Shown here in pieces: positions 8,164-15,219 of a stretch of 33,752 bases of DNA. Source of the stretch: Schwartzia sp. (in: firmicutes) (GTDB lineage: Bacteria > Bacillota > Negativicutes > Selenomonadales > Selenomonadaceae); NCBI GenBank assembly GCA_017480545.1, contig JAFVAI010000014.1, positions 1 through 33,752 of the forward strand, given 5' to 3'. The position numbers and the translations under genes were made by a program. The notes under the pieces are model-generated. The model ran no database searches and was not told the DNA's origin. It saw only the letters and a program-made list of their open reading frames with translations. Position 1 is the first letter of the stretch. The number at the start of each line of letters is the position of its first letter.

Positions 8164-8376
8164 TCAGATCAATTTCGTCTCGTTGACTTCGCGAACCCCG
8201 GCGGCCTTGATCTCCGTGGGCAGAGCCTCGCCCACCAGAATCGCCTGCTTGTCGATGATCGACTGCATCACCGGCTCCACGTCCGCGCGGACGAGGTCGT
8301 CCTTCGGCGCGGCAAGGCTCATGGTCGTGGTCTTGCCGTTGTCCAGCGCGAAACGCATATTCAGCGTCTTTGCCAT
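8164..8376 (-). CDS. DUF2922 family small protein
   Basis: This 70-aa protein begins MAKTLNMRFALDNGKTTTM. The pattern of a short beta strand, GK, then APKDDLVRADVEPVMQSII matches the DUF2922 family, which is widespread and uncharacterised in Firmicutes. The start at 8376 follows a near-perfect AAGGAGGTGG; the extra three codons upstream lack a site. It is co-directional with, and 39 bp downstream of, the DUF1659 gene, its usual partner. The strong ribosome sites of both genes suggest high expression. No function is known. Confidence 0.8.
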   Translation of the reverse strand: MAKTLNMRFALDNGKTTTMSLAAPKDDLVRADVEPVMQSIIDKQAILVGEALPTEIKAAGVREVNETKLI

Positions 8377-8415
8377 CGCTTCCACCTCCTTCCCTTCTTA
8401 TCGTTGCTCCCGCGA

Positions 8416-8640
8416 TTACTCGCGGACCAGCGCGGACGTATCCTGGCGCGCGATACCGTTCAGCGGGTATGTCTGGAGTGCGCCCACCGCCGACGCGACA
8501 TCGTAAGCGTTCTCATCCGAAATCGCCGGATTGACGCTGCGGATCGTGCGCTGGCTGCAAGCCGCCGAGCCGTCCGCCTTCACGCCGGTCTCCACGGAGA
8601 GAAGCAGCTTCGTGCTCTGGTCTTTCTTGACAGTCGCCAT
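8416..8640 (-). CDS. DUF1659 family small protein
   Basis: This 74-aa protein begins MATVKKDQSTKLLLSVETG. The middle and end (AYDVASAVGALQTYPLNGI) fit DUF1659, the partner family of DUF2922 in Firmicute two-gene operons. The start at 8640 is preceded by AAAGGAGGTGATT, an anti-16S match of nine bases. I see no signal peptide or transmembrane segment. The pair may form a small complex, but this is inference from co-occurrence only. Confidence 0.8.
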   Translation of the reverse strand: MATVKKDQSTKLLLSVETGVKADGSAACSQRTIRSVNPAISDENAYDVASAVGALQTYPLNGIARQDTSALVRE

Positions 8641-8707
8641 TGCAATCACCTCCTTTCACCCGCATACATGACACGGGAAAGGGGATATACAACAGCGCGA
8701 AAAAATT

Positions 8708-8752
8708 TTTGCCCCCGGGCTTCCGAAACGGGATGCCCGGGGGCGTTTTTTG
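8708..8752. terminator. Bidirectional terminator
   Basis: GCCCCCGGGC and GCCCGGGGGC pair around a 14-nt loop, with T runs on both sides (GTTTTTT on plus, AAAAATTTTTT on minus). On the minus strand it ends the regulator gene starting at 9306. Confidence 0.8.
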
Positions 8753-8766
8753 TTTCCTTTATTTCT

Positions 8767-9306
8767 TTATCCTCTTTGCATCAACCGGCGGAGCACCGCT
8801 TCCTCTTCGTCGCGCACCAGCTCGGCGCGGATGCGGCGGGCGTCCCCGATATGGGCGAGAGCCGTCCGCTCGCTCCAGAGCGTCCGCACCTTCGCGCCGC
8901 CGGAGAGGGCGATGACCGCCGTTTCCTGTCTGCCGCGCAAGGCCTTCCGCCCGCGCGGCTTTTCCGGCTCCGGCTCGGGACTGGCCAGCGCGGCGACATT
9001 GATATGCGCCATCGTGTTGTCGCCGCCGACCCGCGGGCGGCGTGTCTTCACCGGCGCCAGCACCAAATCGGCGGAAGCAGCGATGGGATTGTTCAGTGTG
9101 CGGCGCGTGTACCTGGCCGCCCAGCGGCGGAGCAGCGCCACGTCCTTGCAGCGGCGACGGGCCAGCGCCGACAGCGTGGCGCGCATCGTGCGGCGGAATA
9201 CCAGCGCCGTGCCGTTCGTCAGCACGACGCGTGTGACATCGCCCTCGGGCGTGTACTCCGGGAGCAGGGCCGCGATTTCGGAATCTTTGGGAAGCATGTT
9301 TTCCAT
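8767..9306 (-). CDS. Basic hypothetical regulator, possibly ComK-like
   Basis: This 179-aa protein begins MENMLPKDSEIAALLPEY and is very rich in Arg in the middle (residues 38-75), consistent with DNA binding. By eye the order of blocks recalls ComK, the Bacillus competence regulator: a short strand VVLTNGTAL, a basic patch, NPIAASADLVLAPV, HINVAAL, then TAVIALSGGAKVRTLWSERTAL. Identity is low and this could be coincidence. The start at 9306 follows GAAGGAAAA; the upstream frame to 9369 is leader. A consensus promoter with repeated TTTGTTC motifs precedes it, and it is divergent from a sigma factor gene. Transcriptional regulation is plausible; the family is uncertain. Confidence 0.55.
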   Translation of the reverse strand: MENMLPKDSEIAALLPEYTPEGDVTRVVLTNGTALVFRRTMRATLSALARRRCKDVALLRRWAARYTRRTLNNPIAASADLVLAPVKTRRPRVGGDNTMAHINVAALASPEPEPEKPRGRKALRGRQETAVIALSGGAKVRTLWSERTALAHIGDARRIRAELVRDEEEAVLRRLMQRG

Positions 9307-9401
9307 TGACTTTTTTCCTTCTTTCCAGTTTGAGATTTTCCGCACGAAAGCGCGAGGCGGACGGGGCATGCCCGTTTCGCGCCGACCACAAACACAGCCA
9401 T

Positions 9402-9449
9402 ATTATAGAATATTTGTTCCCAACTGTCAACAGAAACAAAATTTTGTTC
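9402..9449 (-). promoter_or_regulatory. Consensus promoter and putative operator of the 9306 gene
   Basis: On the minus strand the -35 box is TTGACA (9425-9430), followed by a 17-bp spacer and TATAAT (9402-9407), a full sigma-A consensus. TTTGTTC (plus strand) occurs at 9413-9419 and again at 9443-9449, exactly 30 bp apart and on either side of the -35 box. The second copy sits in the palindrome ACAAAATTTTGT. Such a strong promoter flanked by phased repeats is probably repressed by a bound protein. Confidence 0.75.
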
Positions 9450-9528
9450 GCAAATGTCGAGTCGCAGTCCGCCCGGCTTTTGCGGTTCCGGATGAAAAAG
9501 CGCAGACTATGGGCAAGCGCGAATCCAT

Positions 9529-9544
9529 GAGGAACCGGTTCCTC
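9529..9544. promoter_or_regulatory. Perfect 16-bp palindrome before the sigma factor gene
   Basis: GAGGAACCGGTTCCTC is a perfect palindrome ending 17 bp before the ATG at 9562. It could be an operator or a short RNA hairpin close to the ribosome site. Confidence 0.45.
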
Positions 9545-9561
9545 GCCGAAAGGTGAGGACA

Positions 9562-10113
9562 ATGACAGAAGAACATTGGATTGCTGCCGCGAAAGGCGGC
9601 GACAGGGAGGCCATGGCGAATTTGCTTGCCCGGTATGAAGGACTTTGCCGGAAAGCCGCCGGGCAGGCGCATCTTGCGCCGCTGGGGGAAGACGCGCTTT
9701 CGGCGGCGCGGGAGAGTTTTCTCCGCGCCGTGCGCGAGTACGACGAGCGCCGGGGCGTGCCGTTCCCCGGCTTTGCCAAGGCAAAAGTCTACGGCGATCT
9801 CCGTACGCTGTTCAAGCGGGCGCGCCGCGGATGGCAGCGCGAGGTCTTTCCGGCGGAGACGGAGGACGGGGAAAGCCCCTTCGCCGCCATTCCCGATCCT
9901 CGGGACGACCTGGCGAGGTTCGAGGCCGACGACGCGTTCCGCGCGATGCTCGCGCCGCTCTCCGAAAAGCCGCGCCGCCTCCTGGCGATGCTTTACGCGG
10001 ACGGCATGACGCAAAAAGCCGCCGCCGCCCGGCTCGGCATGAGCCAACAGGCGGCGGCGGTGGTAAAGGCAAGGGCGCTGAAGCAGCTGCGCAAAATCGC
10101 GATGCGTGTTTGA
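9562..10113 (+). CDS. Sigma-70 family RNA polymerase sigma factor (small)
   Basis: This 183-aa protein begins MTEEHWIAAAKGGDREAM. Region 2 is recognisable (residues 5-90, with REYDERRGVPFPGFAKAKV, like the FxxYA block of group 3 and SigH-like factors). Region 4 is at the C terminus, with a helix-turn-helix LYADGMTQKAAAARLGMS followed by a basic helix. It lacks regions 1 and 3. The start ATG at 9562 follows AGGTGAGGAC; GTG at 9553 is a weaker alternative. It is divergent from the basic regulator at 9306, and the two may form a regulatory pair. Its target promoters are unknown. Confidence 0.82.
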   Translation: MTEEHWIAAAKGGDREAMANLLARYEGLCRKAAGQAHLAPLGEDALSAARESFLRAVREYDERRGVPFPGFAKAKVYGDLRTLFKRARRGWQREVFPAETEDGESPFAAIPDPRDDLARFEADDAFRAMLAPLSEKPRRLLAMLYADGMTQKAAAARLGMSQQAAAVVKARALKQLRKIAMRV

Positions 10114-10216
10114 CGGATATAAAAAAGCCGCTTCTTTTGTTGGCTGAATTAGGGATTGTTCCTAGAGGGAACCTCGAAAAACTTTTTTTCATACTTATCT
10201 CAGACCAAAATTTTAA

Positions 10217-10424
10217 GGAAACGCCGAACAAGTCCCTTCGGCCCACGCCGGGTCTTTTTCCGTCATGCTGCGTCAGATGCCGTTCGACGTAGCGATGCTA
10301 CGCCTTCGCAGCATCTTCCTTGCCTGACGATAAGCAGACGCTTAGCGCTTTAGCGCTTAGCGGTCGCTTATGCAAAGCTAAAAATCCCTCGGTGTGGCCT
10401 CGAATTGACTTATTCGTCGTTTCC
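10217..10424. mobile_element. MITE-like element, copy C, with TTAA target duplication
   Basis: This is a complete 208-bp element, nearly identical to copy B and in the same orientation. It has the same terminal inverted repeats and direct TTAA at 10213-10216 and 10425-10428. The flanks contain TATCTCAGACC (about 10197) and GACCTGAGATA (about 10439). Removing the element therefore leaves a palindromic target with arms of about 8-11 bp. It sits between the sigma factor gene and the restriction-modification genes. Confidence 0.92.
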
Positions 10425-10460
10425 TTAAATAAAAACTTTGACCTGAGATACGCCTGCTTC

Positions 10461-10534
10461 GCAAGCTACAGACGAGCCTACGGCTCGTCTGTAGCTTGCA
10501 CTCTCTGTAAAGATTTGAAAATCTTAACAGAGAG
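10461..10534. repeat. Two tandem perfect hairpins upstream of the methyltransferase
   Basis: The first hairpin has 18-bp arms (10461-10478 and 10482-10499, starting GCAAGCTACAGACGAGCC) that match perfectly around a 3-nt loop. The second (10501-10514 and 10521-10534, arm CTCTCTGTAAAGAT) matches at 13 of 14 positions around a 6-nt loop. Neither is followed by a T run, so they are not standard terminators. They lie between the mobile element and a TATAAT at 10558-10563 that probably drives the methyltransferase. Confidence 0.75.
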
Positions 10535-10604
10535 TAGTATAAAAGCGCGGAATGTTATATAATAGGAACGCATTTATAATTCATGAAAGACGAAGGAAAG
10601 AATA

Positions 10605-11810
10605 ATGGTTAGATCAAAGTTCCAACGGTTCGAATCTAACAGAAACGCGATTTCTCTCTTCAGCGGTGCCATGGGGCTTGACATTGGACTTGGACAAGCG
10701 GGGCTAAATGTCGTTTTAGGACAAGATTTTGACCCGGTATGCGTTAAGACAATGCAAGCGAATCATCATAAAGTCATTGGCGGTGATATACGAGGCTTGG
10801 AGGCGGAAGATTTGCTCGCAATGACGGAAATGACGGTAGGAGAACCTTTTCTCGTTTGCGGCGGTCCTCCGTGCCAACCGTTTTCCACGGCGGGGAAACG
10901 CTTGGGTATTCTCGATCCTCGCGGCAGTCTGTTTATGGACTTTATCCGAATGATTGATTATATTCGCCCACGTTTCTTTGTTATGGAAAATGTCAAGGGA
11001 ATAATGTCATCTCCTTTGAAACACTTGCCAACAGGAGAACAAAACCAATCCGACTCCGAGCAACGACTAGGGACAGTTTTGAGTGTTATTTTATCTGAGT
11101 TTAACAAACTCGAATACAGAACAGTGTATGGAATTCTTGATGCCGTTAATTACGGCGTTCCTCAATTTAGGGAAAGATTCGTTTTAATCGGCAGCAGAGA
11201 TAACGAGGAAATATTTTTGCCGTTTCCTACCCATTTCCAAATGCATCAAGATTTGCACTATCGTTGGAAGACTGTGGGCGATGCTATACGCGATCTCGAA
11301 AATGCAGTTGGTGAATGTGGAAAGCTGACGCCAGAACGAAAAAAATATCTTCAAATGATTCCAGAGGGCGGAAATTGGCGGGATTTACCCAAAGATATTA
11401 TTCCCGTTGCAATGGGAGGCGCCTATAAGTCTGGCGGAGGAAAGGCAGGTTTCTATCGCAGATTGTCCTATTCACAGCCTGCACCCACGATAACAACCTC
11501 ACCCACACAGAAAGCAACCATGTTATGCCATCCTAAACAGGACAGACCCTTAAGCGTAAAAGAATATGCACGTATTCAGCAATTCCCTGATGATTGGATA
11601 TTCGCAGGGACAACAGCAGCAAAATACAAACAGATAGGAAATGCAGTTCCGATTGGTTTGGCAAGGGCTATTGGCGAGGCGGTTATGGCAACAGCCAACA
11701 ATTCATCAACCATAAAAACCAAACGTTTTAGAGGAACAAGCATCCACAATAGAATAAAAACTGCAATGGAATTAGGGGGAAACGATGGAACCTATCAATA
11801 TCAGCTATGA
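10605..11810 (+). CDS. DNA (cytosine-5-)-methyltransferase of a type II RM system
   Basis: This 401-aa enzyme transfers methyl from S-adenosylmethionine to C5 of cytosine in the site recognised by the partner nuclease. Motif I is LFSGAMGLDIGLGQAG, motif IV is GGPPCQPFS with catalytic Cys90, motif VI is FFVMENVKG, motif VIII is YGVPQFRERF, and motifs IX-X are at the C terminus ending QIGNAVPIGLARAIG. The target-recognition region lies between VIII and IX. The start ATG at 10605 follows GAAGGAAAG. Base use is clearly AT-richer than the flanking genes, with A/T-ending codons, a sign of transfer. It overlaps the nuclease gene by 26 bp. The recognition site cannot be read from sequence. Confidence 0.95.
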   Translation: MVRSKFQRFESNRNAISLFSGAMGLDIGLGQAGLNVVLGQDFDPVCVKTMQANHHKVIGGDIRGLEAEDLLAMTEMTVGEPFLVCGGPPCQPFSTAGKRLGILDPRGSLFMDFIRMIDYIRPRFFVMENVKGIMSSPLKHLPTGEQNQSDSEQRLGTVLSVILSEFNKLEYRTVYGILDAVNYGVPQFRERFVLIGSRDNEEIFLPFPTHFQMHQDLHYRWKTVGDAIRDLENAVGECGKLTPERKKYLQMIPEGGNWRDLPKDIIPVAMGGAYKSGGGKAGFYRRLSYSQPAPTITTSPTQKATMLCHPKQDRPLSVKEYARIQQFPDDWIFAGTTAAKYKQIGNAVPIGLARAIGEAVMATANNSSTIKTKRFRGTSIHNRIKTAMELGGNDGTYQYQL

Positions 11811-12753
11811 CGAAGAAGAAGTTAAGAAAGCAATAGCAAACGCACTTGAAAATTTCTATAACTCATTGCTTAGTAAACTCGATGCTATAGACCTTAAAAC
11901 AATTATGAAGTCCAAGAATCCATATTTATATCGAGCGAAGTCAATGCAAACTTCCGCTGATATCATAGAGTCCATTTTGCAGGCGTTTGTAAGTTCCAGC
12001 GAAGAAACTATTTTTGGAAATTGCTTTTTCGAACCGATTGCTATTGCGGCGTGCAGAGGAACAAAATCGGCGACAAGGGGCGTAGATATCGAGTTACATG
12101 ATACAACAGACAATATAAAGTATTTTGTGGCAGTAAAGAGCGGAACTTCGATATTTAATGCTGATAGCATGAAAAAACAGGGTGAAAACTTTGAAGAAGC
12201 ACAAAGAACCTTAAGAACCTCTGGCGGTCGAATCGGTTTTTCCGCTATTGTCGGTTATGCTTATGGGACCAAGACCGAAACAGGAAGAGGGAAAGCCAAA
12301 ATATACGAGGAAGTTGCGGGAGAAGAATTTTGGGAGGCTTTGACCGGCGACAAGGACTTCTACACAAAAATCATATCGTACATGGGCACTCTTCCAGAGC
12401 AGTATATTGAAGATTATCGTACTGCATATAATAAGGCTTCGAATCGTTTAATCCGGGATTTTTCCATAGAGTTTTGCAATTCGGATGGAACGATTAACTG
12501 GGAGAAACTTGTCGATTATAATTCCGGAAGCCCTTCTCGAAAAGCAAGAGAAGCGTTAGAATGTGATTCACGAATAATCATCAACGAAATACAAAAGAAT
12601 CCTAACATAAATAAGGCTACACTGCAGGAAAACTGTAACCTCTCTGACTCACGCATCAAGAAAATATTAGCTTATCTGGTAGAATCGGGATATTTACTTC
12701 AGGAACGCAACGGAAATAAAATACATTGGAAAATATTAAGGCCAATGGAATAA
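11785..12753 (+). CDS. Type II restriction endonuclease (PmeII-like, PD-(D/E)XK)
   Basis: This 322-aa protein is encoded directly after and overlapping the C5 methyltransferase, which is the strongest evidence for its role. A nuclease-like core contains GVDIELHDTT (Asp101, Glu103) followed by YFVAVKSG (Lys118), fitting a PD-(D/E)XK active site. FFEPIAIAACRG precedes it. The C-terminal 70 residues look like a winged helix (KATLQENCNLSDSRIKKILAYLVESGYL), likely for DNA binding. From memory the overall layout resembles the PmeII family. The start ATG at 11785 follows TTAGGGGGA. It is AT-rich like its partner. The product is not truncated. Confidence 0.8.
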   Translation: MEPINISYDEEEVKKAIANALENFYNSLLSKLDAIDLKTIMKSKNPYLYRAKSMQTSADIIESILQAFVSSSEETIFGNCFFEPIAIAACRGTKSATRGVDIELHDTTDNIKYFVAVKSGTSIFNADSMKKQGENFEEAQRTLRTSGGRIGFSAIVGYAYGTKTETGRGKAKIYEEVAGEEFWEALTGDKDFYTKIISYMGTLPEQYIEDYRTAYNKASNRLIRDFSIEFCNSDGTINWEKLVDYNSGSPSRKAREALECDSRIIINEIQKNPNINKATLQENCNLSDSRIKKILAYLVESGYLLQERNGNKIHWKILRPME

Positions 12754-12754
12754 C

Positions 12755-12795
12755 AAAAAGCCGCCCCCGCGCTTATAATGGTGCGAGGGCGGTTT
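12755..12795. terminator. Bidirectional terminator between nuclease and amidase genes
   Basis: AAAAAGCCGCCC and GGGCGGTTT pair around an inner GC stem and an AT-rich loop. On the minus strand it ends GGCGGCTTTTTG and terminates the amidase operon. Confidence 0.7.
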
Positions 12796-12821
12796 ATGTG
12801 AGGCGGTTGTACATTTAATAC

Positions 12822-13316
12822 TTATTGCTCCCGGTACCAGCCCGCTTTTCCGATCAGCTCTTGCATGCGCGCATAGAGAGCGTCGCCGGGGCAGGCGGTG
12901 GCGGCCAGGTCGCGATGGCCGACGATGTGCGCTCTGTCCGGTGCGAGGCCGAAGGCCGCGGACAGCACCGCCAGGAGCATCGCGCAGGCTTCGATTTGGA
13001 CCGCGCTTGGCGCCTCCGCGCAAAAATTTCCGCAAAGGGCCACGCCGAGGCTTTCGCCGTTCGCTCCTTCCGTGTGGGCGCCGACGGCGTACGCCGGGCG
13101 ACCGGATTCTATCGCGCCGTTTTTTCGGATCAGGTAATGGTAGCCGATGCCGGCCCATCCGAGCCGCCGGTGCGCCGCGTCGATCTCGGCGGCGCTCGGG
13201 TCCTCCCCCGCCGCGCCGCCCGTGTGGTGCAGGACGACGAGATTTGTCCCGTCCCTCGCGCCGAGGCGCCCCGACGGAAACCGCAGACCGTAATCAACAA
13301 CATGGATTGCTTCCAT
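12822..13316 (-). CDS. N-acetylmuramoyl-L-alanine amidase (Amidase_2/PGRP)
   Basis: This 164-aa, single-domain zinc amidase cleaves the bond between MurNAc and L-Ala in peptidoglycan. Zinc ligands are visible: His30 in VLHHTGG, His134 in VGHRDL, and Cys142 in TACPG; Tyr59 (GIGYHY) fits the catalytic tyrosine. A Thr stands at the position of T7 lysozyme Lys128, as in many PGRPs. No signal peptide or wall-binding domain is present, so export needs a partner, as with phage endolysins. The start at 13316 follows GGAGGGG. It lies 42 bp downstream of a 55-aa membrane peptide gene in the same direction. No other phage genes are nearby. Confidence 0.9.
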   Translation of the reverse strand: MEAIHVVDYGLRFPSGRLGARDGTNLVVLHHTGGAAGEDPSAAEIDAAHRRLGWAGIGYHYLIRKNGAIESGRPAYAVGAHTEGANGESLGVALCGNFCAEAPSAVQIEACAMLLAVLSAAFGLAPDRAHIVGHRDLAATACPGDALYARMQELIGKAGWYREQ

Positions 13317-13358
13317 AATAATCCCCTCCAACTTTTCACGCCAAACTCCACGCTCCCC

Positions 13359-13526
13359 TTAAAACCTTCGCCCTGCGGCGATCTTCACGCCGCCCAGATA
13401 GCCCAAAAGGCCGCTGGCTATGCTCATGGCAAGCTCCTGTTGGCGGAGCCAGATGGTCATGATGAGCCCCGCGCCCAGCGCGCTTGCCACGAGGATATCG
13501 GCGAAATTCACGCGGTCAACCTGCAT
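13359..13526 (-). CDS. 55-aa membrane peptide, holin-like
   Basis: This small gene begins MQVDRVNFADILVASALGAG and ends GVKIAAGRRF. Its start ATG at 13526 is behind a strong AAGGGGGTGA. Hydrophobic stretches at about residues 9-26 and 33-50 are separated by the charged WLRQQE, giving two short membrane segments and a basic tail. It is directly upstream of the amidase. A holin-like or membrane-anchor role for amidase export is an inference from size, topology and position; no family was recognised. Confidence 0.65.
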   Translation of the reverse strand: MQVDRVNFADILVASALGAGLIMTIWLRQQELAMSIASGLLGYLGGVKIAAGRRF

Positions 13527-13588
13527 CGTGTTCACCCCCTTTCACAGATTTACATGGCGAAAAGGAGGAGAAACTCAACGGACGGAGA

Positions 13589-13646
13589 AATAAATTCCGG
13601 AAAGAAAATAAATTCCTATTGACAAGATAGGAATTTATGATATGCT
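13589..13646 (+). promoter_or_regulatory. metY promoter overlapped by a 12-bp inverted repeat (Rrf2/CymR-like operator)
   Basis: TTGACA (13619-13624), a 16-bp spacer and TATGCT (13641-13646) form the promoter. A perfect inverted repeat ATAAATTCCTAT / ATAGGAATTTAT (13608-13619 and 13627-13638) straddles the -35 box and spacer. An extra direct half-site AAATAAATTCC lies at 13589-13599. The AATTCC/GGAATT core resembles, from memory, sites of Rrf2-type cysteine regulators such as CymR. Repression of metY when cysteine is plentiful is inferred. Confidence 0.7.
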
Positions 13647-13702
13647 ATTCAACAATCCATAGGAAATTTTGATACCAAATTTTAGGCATTGGGGGAATTC
13701 AC

Positions 13703-14998
13703 ATGGCAAAGGAAAGGCAATACAAATTCGAAACGCTCCAGCTGCACGTCGGGCAGGAGCAGGCCGACCCGGTCACAGACGCGCGGGCGGTGCCGATTTA
13801 CCAGACGACCTCTTATGTGTTCCACGATTTCCAGCACGCGGCGGATCGCTTCGGGCTTCGCGACGCGGGCAACATCTACGGGCGGCTGACGAACCCGACG
13901 CAGGATGTCCTGGAGCGCCGCCTCGCGGCTCTCGAAGGCGGCTCGGCGGCGCTGGCGTTGGCTTCCGGCGCGGCGGCGGTCACCTACACGGTGCAGGCCC
14001 TCGCGCACAAAGGGCAGCATATCGTCGCGGCGAATACGCTGTACGGCGGAACGTACAACTTGTTCGAGCACACGCTGCCGGACTACGGCATCGACACGAC
14101 CTTCGTGGATCCGGCGGGCGGCGCGAAAGCCTTTGAAGAGGCCATCCGGGACAACACGCAGCTCATCTACATCGAGTCCATCGGCAACCCGAATGCGAAC
14201 CTGATCGACATCGCCGCCGTGGCCGAGGTCGCGCACAAGCACAAGATCCCCGTCGTCGTGGACTCCACCTTCGCGACGCCATACCAACTCCGCCCCTTCG
14301 AGTACGGCGCGGACATCGTCGTCCACTCGGCGACGAAGTTCATCGGCGGCCACGGCACGACCATGGGCGGCGTCATCATCGAAAGCGGCAAGTTCGACTG
14401 GGCGCAGTCGGGCCGTTTCCCGTGGCTCGTCGAGCCGAACGCCAGCTATCACGGCGTGAAGTTCTACGAGGCACTCGGCCCCGCGGCCTTTGTCACCTTC
14501 ATCCGCGCGACGCTGCTCCGCGACACCGGGGCGGCCATCTCGCCGCTGAACGCGTTCCTGCTCCTGCAAGGCGTCGAGACGCTTTCCCTGCGCGTCGAGC
14601 GCCATGTCGCGAACGCGCTGAAGGTCGTCGAGTTCCTCGAAAAGAACCCGAACGTCGAGAAGGTCAACCATCCGGCGGTCAAGACGCATCCCGACCACAA
14701 GCTGTACAAGAAATATTTCCCCAACGGCGGCGCGACCATTTTCACCTTCGAGATCAAGGGCGGCGCGAAGGCGGCGGAAAAATTCATCAACCATCTGAAA
14801 ATCTTCTCGCTTCTCGCGAACGTCGCCGACGTAAAATCGCTGGTCATTCATCCGGCCTCCACGACCCACTCCCAGATGACGGAAACGGAGCTGCTGGAAA
14901 GCGGCATCACCCCCGGCACCATCCGCCTCTCCATCGGCACCGAGCACATCGACGATCTCCTCTGGGATCTGGAGCAGGCCTTCGCCGCGCTGAAATAA
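13703..14998 (+). CDS. metY: O-acetylhomoserine aminocarboxypropyltransferase / sulfhydrylase
   Basis: This 431-aa PLP enzyme of the Cys/Met metabolism family makes homocysteine from O-acetylhomoserine and sulfide. It begins YKFETLQLHVGQEQADP, typical of MetY. It has SYVFHDFQHAA, GNIYGRLTNPTQ, the PLP-contacting GGSAALALASGAAAV, and the PLP lysine Lys212 in HSATKFIGGHGT. The C terminus IRLSIGTEHIDDLLWDLEQA is also diagnostic. Length matches MetY rather than the shorter MetB/MetC. The start ATG at 13703 follows GGGGGA. It is monocistronic between its regulated promoter and a strong terminator. Confidence 0.95.
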   Translation: MAKERQYKFETLQLHVGQEQADPVTDARAVPIYQTTSYVFHDFQHAADRFGLRDAGNIYGRLTNPTQDVLERRLAALEGGSAALALASGAAAVTYTVQALAHKGQHIVAANTLYGGTYNLFEHTLPDYGIDTTFVDPAGGAKAFEEAIRDNTQLIYIESIGNPNANLIDIAAVAEVAHKHKIPVVVDSTFATPYQLRPFEYGADIVVHSATKFIGGHGTTMGGVIIESGKFDWAQSGRFPWLVEPNASYHGVKFYEALGPAAFVTFIRATLLRDTGAAISPLNAFLLLQGVETLSLRVERHVANALKVVEFLEKNPNVEKVNHPAVKTHPDHKLYKKYFPNGGATIFTFEIKGGAKAAEKFINHLKIFSLLANVADVKSLVIHPASTTHSQMTETELLESGITPGTIRLSIGTEHIDDLLWDLEQAFAALK

Positions 14999-15048
14999 TA
15001 CTCATCTCTGTTGCATGAGGCTGCATTTGTACCGCATGGGCAAGATAC

Positions 15049-15096
15049 AAACGGGAGATTGCGAAGACAAAAATCTTCGGAATCTCCCGTTTTTTG
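15049..15096 (+). terminator. Terminator after metY
   Basis: AAACGGGAGATT-CGAAGA and TCTTCG-AATCTCCCGTTTTTT form a stem of about 18 bp around a CAAAAA loop. Confidence 0.9.
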
Positions 15097-15103
15097 TCGT
15101 GTC

Positions 15104-15142
15104 GAAAATTTTTCAAGTAAGAATTTCTTACCTGAAATTTTT
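15104..15142. repeat. Palindromic repeat 2, copy 2
   Basis: GAAAATTTTTC-AAGTAAGAA and TTCTTACCT-GAAATTTTTC form the same palindrome as at 266-313. Here the central arm is flanked by C...G instead of G...C, so pairing is preserved by a double change. It lies between the metY terminator and the hsp20 promoter. Confidence 0.7.
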
Positions 15143-15219
15143 CCAATGCCCCGGAGAGGCGTTTTCATAGGGGGGACGAAAAAATTCCGCTGTCCAAAAA
15201 ATTTTTACATTTTGTTGTT

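Noticed and set aside
10325-10375. CRISPR-like repeats (CGCTTAGCG copies)
   Set aside because: The repeats are 9 bp, only two or three per element and without spacers; they belong to the mobile element.
12822-13526. Prophage remnant
   Set aside because: Apart from the amidase and small membrane peptide there is no capsid, tail, integrase or repressor gene and no attachment-site repeat.
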